A stretch of 22,669 bases of DNA, taken from the IMG/VR virus record IMGVR_UViG_3300015374_001367, positions 1 to 22,669 of that record, one strand, 5' to 3'. Of the stretch, positions 22,412 through 22,669 are shown one piece after another. Under the pieces are notes generated by a model, which saw only the letters and a list, made by a program, of their open reading frames with translations, was not told where the DNA came from and made no database searches. The DNA is from a virus. Numbering within the stretch: the stretch's first letter is position 1; each line of letters starts with the position of its first letter. The position numbers and the translations under genes are program-made.

Positions 22412-22669
22412 ATGTCGATAAGATTAAATTTAGGATGTAAATTGTTAAAAATAAATGATTTAATTGCAAAATCTAAAAATGGTACAGAAATTCTTGTGTC
22501 TTTAATTCCTCTAAATAAAATACAAAGTACACGTGAAGGTTTTAAAACAGTTGAAGTTGGTAAAAGAGTTCTGCTTTCCTCTGGAATCGAAGTTGATTTA
22601 AATTTAGATGGACGTACCTTCTATGCGTCTATAAATCAACTATTTAAATTAAATGATAGAGTTATTTAA
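22412..22669 (+). CDS. Small hypothetical protein
   Basis: 85 residues, not recognised. The ORF ends exactly at the window end with TAA. It has no signal peptide or membrane segment; the middle (GTEILVSLIPLNKIQSTREG) and end (VDLNLDGRTFYASINQLF) look like a small alpha/beta protein. The ATG at 22412 has no ribosome binding site, whereas an in-frame TTG at 22442 follows AGGA at 22432-22435 with 6-base spacing and would give 75 residues, so the start is uncertain. It lies behind the csp terminator in AT-rich DNA. Confidence 0.5.
   Translation: MSIRLNLGCKLLKINDLIAKSKNGTEILVSLIPLNKIQSTREGFKTVEVGKRVLLSSGIEVDLNLDGRTFYASINQLFKLNDRVI

Noticed and set aside
1-22669. CRISPR arrays, tRNA, rRNA, insertion sequences
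   Set aside because: No regularly spaced repeats, cloverleaf segments, or transposase genes were seen on either strand.

Overview
The window is the late (morphogenesis and lysis) half of a P22-like short-tailed phage or prophage, with every late gene on the + strand. The low GC content, the codon use, and a cold-shock protein of the type found in Moraxellaceae suggest an Acinetobacter host. No integrase, repressor, replication gene, tRNA or rRNA is visible. The host and prophage assignments are inferences.

Layout. Positions 1-5194 hold DNA packaging and procapsid genes: small terminase (5'-truncated), large terminase, portal and scaffold. Positions 5207-6436 encode a P22-type coat protein, followed by a terminator-like hairpin and a coiled-coil protein with a HeH/SAP-like end. 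Positions 7046-12894 are the tail machine: a gp4-like adaptor, a gp10-like hub, a probable needle or plug coiled-coil protein and a fibre-like protein. Positions 12909-19259 hold a cupin protein and the ejection block (gp7-like, gp20-like, a lysozyme-fold protein, gp16-like). A separate small transcription unit for a secreted protein (15768-16413) interrupts this block. Positions 19294-20232 encode a short tail fibre. Positions 20250-21512 are a compact lysis cassette: holin, SAR endolysin, Rz, and Rz1 nested inside Rz. After an AT-rich gap come a cold-shock gene with its own promoter, a long leader and a terminator, then a small unknown ORF.

How it works together. Terminase threads DNA through the portal into a scaffold-built coat shell. 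The gp4, gp10 and needle proteins close the portal and carry the fibre. The ejection proteins and the lysozyme-fold protein cross the envelope at infection. Holin, SAR endolysin and spanins lyse the cell. ATGA overlaps and very short gaps show strong translational coupling. Several intrinsic terminators lie between or inside late genes, which suggests late transcription is antiterminated.

Most noteworthy: (1) The gp10-like hub is broken by an AT-rich insert of about 770 codons. The insert contains glycine-rich, adhesin-like motifs, and the conserved gp10 C-terminal segment is left as a separate 66-residue gene. (2) A secreted protein inserted in the ejection block ends in the same Y-x-P-E-Y-V-P motif that is repeated three times at the C-terminus of the neighbouring virion lysozyme. 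(3) The leader of that secreted protein has a perfect 10-bp inverted repeat that would hide its ribosome binding site in read-through mRNA, but not in mRNA from a promoter overlapping the repeat. (4) Near-perfect intrinsic terminators sit in frame inside the portal and Rz genes.
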